From the NCBI RefSeq assembly GCF_032362555.1, contig NC_083515.1:3817001-3881000 (forward strand): 64,000 bases of DNA, read 5' to 3'. This document shows, in pieces, positions 58,916-64,000 of this stretch (its first letter is position 1; the number at the start of each line of letters is the position of its first letter). A program made the translations under genes and the position numbers. The stretch is from Amyelois transitella (lineage: Eukaryota > Arthropoda > Insecta > Lepidoptera > Pyralidae). The notes under the pieces are model-generated. The model saw only the letters and a program-made list of their open reading frames with translations, did no database searches and was not told the origin of the DNA.

Positions 58916-59747
58916 AGATCTAGTTTACCACCGAGTAAATGCGAAAAATCTTGAAAGTGAAATTACTATAAGAAAGTCAAACTACATCAGCATTCTAAGA
59001 ATCTAAAAAGAAGAATAATTATCTATCTATTAGGATATAAGTAGAAGTATAAATACATATCAGCAGTTACGCTAAAAATAGTTTTAAGGTATCTAGAAAT
59101 TTGATGGAAGAAAGTAAAAGCTTCCTTATAATCGTAGTTTTCTTCATAGAGTATAAAAAGTTGAAAGCAGTCCTGATGTAATGGTCCCTTGTGGCAAAAG
59201 ATTATATCATTTTATGGACACAAATGGTTAAGTGTCCTAGGAGAGGCACACCATACAACAGGTGGAGTGCGGATGATATTAACTGAGTAAAGCGTTTTCT
59301 TCATATTTTTCAACTATGTACTAAGATGAATGGGTGCATAAGTTTTATTTCCCTTTGCCTCTTTTCACGAATAAATGTTACTATAACGAAAAAACTTCTA
59401 TGTAAGTCTGAAAGTATTTTTTCTGCAATTTAGTTCTTCTGTGACTTGTTCATGTTCATATTCACCGAAATTCTTTGTGTAAATCGCCTTATGATGATTT
59501 TTGGCCTGTTTCTTAGACCATATTCTGGGTACTGTCACCAATCCAAGGCTCTCCTTACTTTCTATCGCTGCTCTTGCTTTATTACATTACATGTTACACG
59601 AGGACATACAATAAAGTCAAAGAAGCCATAGAAAGTGTTACTATTCTTGGATTGCCACTGTAATATTTGATTACTGACTGACTGAGTGTTAAAGTATCTT
59701 ACTTCTAATAAGATAAATAAATATATAAAATTAATAAATATATACGT

Positions 59748-59935
59748 GTCAAATTACACTGACTATGTTAGCCTCGAAGTAAGTTCGAGACTTGTGTTAT
59801 GTGATACTAACTCAACGATACTATATTTTATAAAACAACTTATAAAGATAAACATCCAACACCCAGGTCAATCAGAAAAAGTTCTTTATTATTATGCCCT
59901 GACTCATGACATCATGGGATTCGAAACCAAATTTT
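59748..59935 (-). mobile_element. tRNA-derived SINE, head degraded
   Basis: 'gttagcctcgaagtaagt', 'cgagacttgtgttatg', 'ctaactcaacgatactat' and 'aagataaacatccaacaccc' match in reverse the body of 47053-47309. The tRNA-like head at the right end is worn. Confidence 0.8.
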
Positions 59936-61354
59936 CATTAACTCTTCAGTTTCTCAAATTTCAGAGTTCAATAATTCAAGAATACTCCAAAATAAGAGTA
60001 ATTGCAGCCGAACGTTTATGACAAAATATTCATCTCAAATGGCATTGAATTCCTACTAAGTCGAGTCTAAGTATAAAAAAAATAAACAATCTACAGCGCA
60101 GCCTCAGTGCGAAAAGCGAGGCGCATTTGAAAATGCTGATTAGAAGTAGATAACCGTGAAATTTGGTCCGTAATCGAACAATTAGTCGCACTTTTTATTG
60201 GAAAACTGAACTTTAATTGAGTTATGTTCTTTTTTTATTGCCATAATTATGTGATGAAAATTAGGTAGGTACTTAATTTGTAGGTGTAGGACCAAAAATA
60301 ATATAATTCAAGAAATTAAAATAAAAAGTTATTTACGAAAACCTGCAGTTTTGTAATGTCAGAATGGATTTAATAATTATGCTATAACTTGAAATTTATG
60401 CAAATTGACCTAAGTACCACTGTTACATACATATTATTGTTTTTTTAAATAGTCTCATGTAACGAAGTGCATCCACTCACAACAATACTCAAATATCATT
60501 GACTTATTTAGAATGATATTCCACTTAAATGTCGTCGACATTTCTAGTAAAGGTGCTTCGAGGTATAGGTTAGTCTGACCTTATGCCGTAACACGTATCG
60601 TAATTCTATAACAGCTTTTAATATGTCAGTAACATTGGTAACATTTGAATTGTTTGACATTCTTTTAGTGACTTTAAACTCTTCCGTCGTGACACACGTT
60701 AGCTGGTAGTTACTGAGGTTAAAATAACGACAGTATTTAAAGCAGTTAGAGTATGACAAGTTGGTATAAACTTGGAGGTCAAACAGCAGACGCTTCTCGT
60801 AATAACCTGATTTTACCACTCCGGTATCGTGTTCAGCGGCGAATTCTGGATTCTATATTCCGTAAATAGTGAAGCGGATAAACAAATAAGTACCAATAAA
60901 ATATAAGAATTTTCGTAACTGAGAGTTGACTTAGTCTTCTTAGGCGGTCTAATTGGTAAAATCGTGTCCAAAGAGCTGACCATTGCGTTTAACCTCCGAT
61001 TGAGAAACCCGACTGTTACTAAAATTTTCGACAAGTCCCCATAACTCTAATGGCGATATGACCGCAGAAACTGATGTTATGTAATGAGATTACAGCTGTT
61101 AAATGTTTAAGAGTATTTCATGGTGGTTTATCGTCATTCCCCAGAAAATGTTTATCTAGTGACAATGATAGAGAAAGTCACAATAACTCGTGCATTTGGC
61201 GGCCTCTGCGGACTGCTGACACACATCTGAATCACGCTTGACACCAACCAAAAAAGTTTACTTTAGTAATATATTGATTATATGTTTTTTGATCGCTTCC
61301 ATGTTGATCTAGTAATGATGAAAAACAAAGTGTGTGCAGTATTCATATAATATT

Positions 61355-61600
61355 TTCTTTTCTCTCCGTCTCTCTCTCTCATCTTTGTGCATTCCCAGTT
61401 GCACCCTTCATAGTGTTTCGGGGCCTGGGGTCCGCTTTCCTGCATTAATTTCTTCACTTTGTCTGGTCTGTGGAGTCTTCAGTTTTCAGACCATTGGCAC
61501 GCATATCATCTTTTACTACTTCAAGCCAGATTTTCTTCGGTCTGCCCATTCGACCACGCCCGACGGATCTGACATAATTTCTTGTTTAACCGATAAGCTA
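61355..61600 (-). repeat. LINE-like relic (copy 2) with protein remnant
   Basis: The minus strand translates around 61480-61560 to a remnant like GRMGRPKKIWLEVVKDDMRA, a motif found near the C-terminus of RTE-like reverse-transcriptase proteins in insects. The rest is degraded. Confidence 0.55.
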
Positions 61601-62721
61601 GCTAGTTATCAACGTGGCTATCGAGTCTACTTATTGTGCACGTTCTTCATCTTATAAATATTTTTTTCAGCTACTCTGTGATACTTCGAAATACTGTCTC
61701 CACGGAGGGTCATCGTATATTACCTATATCTAAAACAAAGTCATTATTCAATATTTATATATTTCTTTACACATCTCATCAACCTTATTCCTATTATTGC
61801 TGACTAATACGCCCGTGCATTATACAGGTAACTCATGTAAGGTTATTCGTATAATATTACTAGGAATCAGCCACAGCTTCGCCCGCACACACGTAGAATA
61901 AAACACACACAGATTATGTTCCCTTTTTAATGGTGAAAGAATTTTCATACTTCAAGTCAAACAGTATTAGTGTTTTTTATGATAGCGATATTTCCTGATG
62001 CATTTTCCGTACGAGTAACTGGACCAGTCTTCGCTTGGTTTAGTTGTCTCGGCTGTAATGTACTCGTATAAGTAAACTTCTTTGTCAGCGTAATGACCAT
62101 TACCCGATTTAACGCGGTTGATTTTCCGAGCTCCAATGACACAGTCTACGACTTATTGGAAGTGTGTTCGACGTGATAGGGTTGTACAATGTTAAAATCC
62201 ATACTATGTATATATTATTATAAATGTGAAAGTGTATTTGTGTGTTTGTTTGTTCGTCTTTCCCGCCGATACATCTGAACCGACATATTTATAAGAGAAC
62301 TAAATCTTGTCTAATAATTACACAAGTTTCATAACTAGTGCAATATTTAAAGCAAGACATGGAATTACAGTTAAGTATAAAATTATTTTAGTATACATCT
62401 AAATTCCTTTGTTATAATTGCTTTTTATGAAACTAATTATAACGATTAAATTAATTTAATGACTTTATTTATTTAGGTAAGTAGGTAGTTACTCCACTAA
62501 TATAATAATTTACATCATGATTTTGGCAAAACTATGCCTAGTAGTCTTGATGTTAAACCTACAGCGTTAAAGTTCCCAAAAGTTAGAAGGTATCCTGGAG
62601 AGAAGTAAAGGTATGGTTTTGATGCAAATAACAAGATTTTCGAATTTTTTTAAGACGTACCTACATTCTTTGCGTCAGGCCGGTAATCGACATTATAAAA
62701 GGCATGTGAATTATCACTGAC

Positions 62722-62935
62722 ATATTGGCATTTGTAAACAACTAAGTAATATGCGGGGTATGAGTGATTTTATTAGGACCACTCCGTCTCTTTCCCAAGG
62801 ATTTCGTAAAAGGCGACTAAGGAATAGGATATTGACATTTGTAAACAACTAAGTAATATGGGGGGTATGAGTGATTTTATTAGGACCACTCCGTTTCTTT
62901 CCCAAGGATTTCGTAAAAGGCGACTAAGGGATAGG
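62722..62935 (+). repeat. 107-bp tandem duplication
   Basis: Unit 1 (62722-62828) and unit 2 (62829-62935) are nearly identical, each running from 'atattg(g/a)catttgtaaac' to 'ggcgactaagg(a/g)atagg'. The duplication spans the 5' part of a CATA-tailed SINE plus its upstream flank. Confidence 0.9.
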
Positions 62936-63105
62936 CTAATACTTGGGATTCTTCTTGTAGGCGATGGGCTAGTAACCTGTCACTATTTGAATATTCATTC
63001 TATGATTAAGCCAAACAACTGAACGTGGCCTATCAGTCTCTTCAAGACTGTTGGCTCTGTCTTCACCGCAAGGGATAAAGACGTGACTATATGTATGAGT
63101 GATAT
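62775..63105 (+). mobile_element. SINE, CATA/TATG-tailed family, with duplicated 5' end
   Basis: It contains 'aggaccactccgt' twice because of the tandem duplication, then the family's central and 3' blocks, ending CTATATGTATGAG. The first 30 bases of the usual 5' end are absent. Confidence 0.8.
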
Positions 63106-63127
63106 ATACAATTTTAAAAGAAATATC

Positions 63128-63190
63128 TTACATACATACATATAATCACATCTATACCCCCTTACAAGGTAGGCAGAGCTGGCAGACTCG
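63128..63190 (-). mobile_element. 3' end of a CATA-tailed SINE
   Basis: CATACATACATATAATCACA followed by 'tctatacccccttacaaggtaggcaga' corresponds in reverse to the family 3' end, diverged. Confidence 0.6.
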
Positions 63191-64000
63191 AAGACAGAAA
63201 GCTGGCTCACTATTTGATTATTCATCGCTATATCGTATAGAAGAGGGTCACAAAGTATTAAAATTAACATAACTGTAAAAAATGCATTTACAATATTCTT
63301 TAGATTACAAGTGACATTTTGCCAGCCCTATACATCATCGACAATATTGAACCGCGGTACCAGCCCATCGCGACACAACTTTCGCTGCTTGTTCTAAAGG
63401 TGTGTACACACCTAACCCAATCAACGTTTTGATCTTATTTTTTGGTAATTTTGTCGGCGGTCGGCCGACATCAAAATCGCTGCATAAGGTGCATACGCAC
63501 TTGCGATTTACACAGCGAAATGCCAATCAGCATTTTTTAAGGAATTGTGTTCTTGCCTTTGATTTGTGCACATCTTTATGGTAGAAGTCTTACACCACAA
63601 TGGTTCTGATGTCATTCGGAGGCCTTGATTGGAGGCATAGTACAAGAATATTTCTAAAGTCACAGACAAAAAAATAACCTCATTTATTTATCGTACTTTT
63701 ATTTCTATGACCGAAGTAGGTATCGTTCTTTCTTTCTTTGCATAAGCTGAAACAAGTTTATAGTCGCATTTAAAAATCATAGGTTCTTTTTGACCGCTTC
63801 TATAGATTTCGTTTAGTTTTTGGGCATTTCTTTAAGTAGGGTTCCCTAACCTACGTCTTTTATTTAAAAAAACGTTTATTTTGTTTATAAAATATCTCGA
63901 ACTAGTATAAATCATTATTCGAGCAATATAAATTTCGTTTAAATAAATCACCAAATAATTTAGATTGAGGGTGTGATTCTTCTTGTACGTGTTGGACTGA

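Larger units (their letters stand above)
48725..64000. other. 15-kb gene-free tract with repeats
   Basis: No coding exon is recognisable on either strand. The tract may be intergenic or a long first intron of a gene starting near 48.5 kb. It contains SINE copies, LINE relics, two foldbacks and a tandem duplication, listed separately. Another YY1-like AATGGCGGCC occurs at 54629-54638. Confidence 0.5.

Noticed and set aside
63335-63526. 63-aa minus-strand open frame with several cysteines
   Set aside because: The underlying DNA contains a GTGTGTACACACC palindrome and looks repeat-derived; the Cys spacing does not fit a known finger.

Overview
This is a stretch of insect nuclear DNA, almost certainly from a moth or butterfly (Lepidoptera). 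It is AT-rich, its genes are split by GT-AG introns, and it carries several SINE families of lepidopteran type, including copies ending in a CATA/TATG tail and copies derived from a tRNA. A noctuid-like moth is my guess from the SINEs, but the species cannot be fixed from sequence reading alone.

Five protein-coding genes can be rebuilt exon by exon with every splice phase consistent. (1) Gemin7, minus strand, 5625-6604, two exons, 94 aa: a small subunit of the SMN complex. (2) A very large C2H2 zinc-finger protein, minus strand, 8949-14613, two coding exons, 1782 aa, built from repeated finger pairs; I recognise no named orthologue. (3) CHMP6/Vps20, minus strand, 18447-19885, two exons, 206 aa: an ESCRT-III subunit. 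(4) LUC7L3, plus strand, 21748-25975, eight exons, 359 aa: a U1 snRNP-associated splicing factor with an arginine-rich tail. (5) crooked legs (crol), minus strand, 32890-45627, about 23 coding exons, about 1079 aa: an ecdysone-linked transcription factor with 20 zinc fingers. The genes do not form an operon or pathway; they are ordinary eukaryotic neighbours, although Gemin7 and LUC7L3 both belong to snRNP/splicing biology.

Between the genes lie two non-autonomous hAT elements with perfect 8-bp target duplications (3698-5177 and 16556-17227). Both are filled with short internal repeats (GGCTTC and GATTCGAATC types). There are also many SINE copies, LINE relics, and several long perfect hairpins. 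From 26.2 to 32.9 kb, and from about 45.8 kb to the end, I see no protein-coding gene. A GC-rich block at 48.48-48.72 kb ending in a good splice donor looks like a promoter plus non-coding first exon of a plus-strand gene lying beyond the window.

The most interesting points are about exon birth and death. LUC7L3 has a duplicated, phase-compatible exon (24465-24554) whose differences from its parent are nearly all synonymous. The crol finger array contains decayed copies of finger exons in its introns (35569-35654, 35686-35765, 37143-37222). crol also has a candidate 9-nt microexon (43807-43815) and has lost one finger relative to the fly protein.
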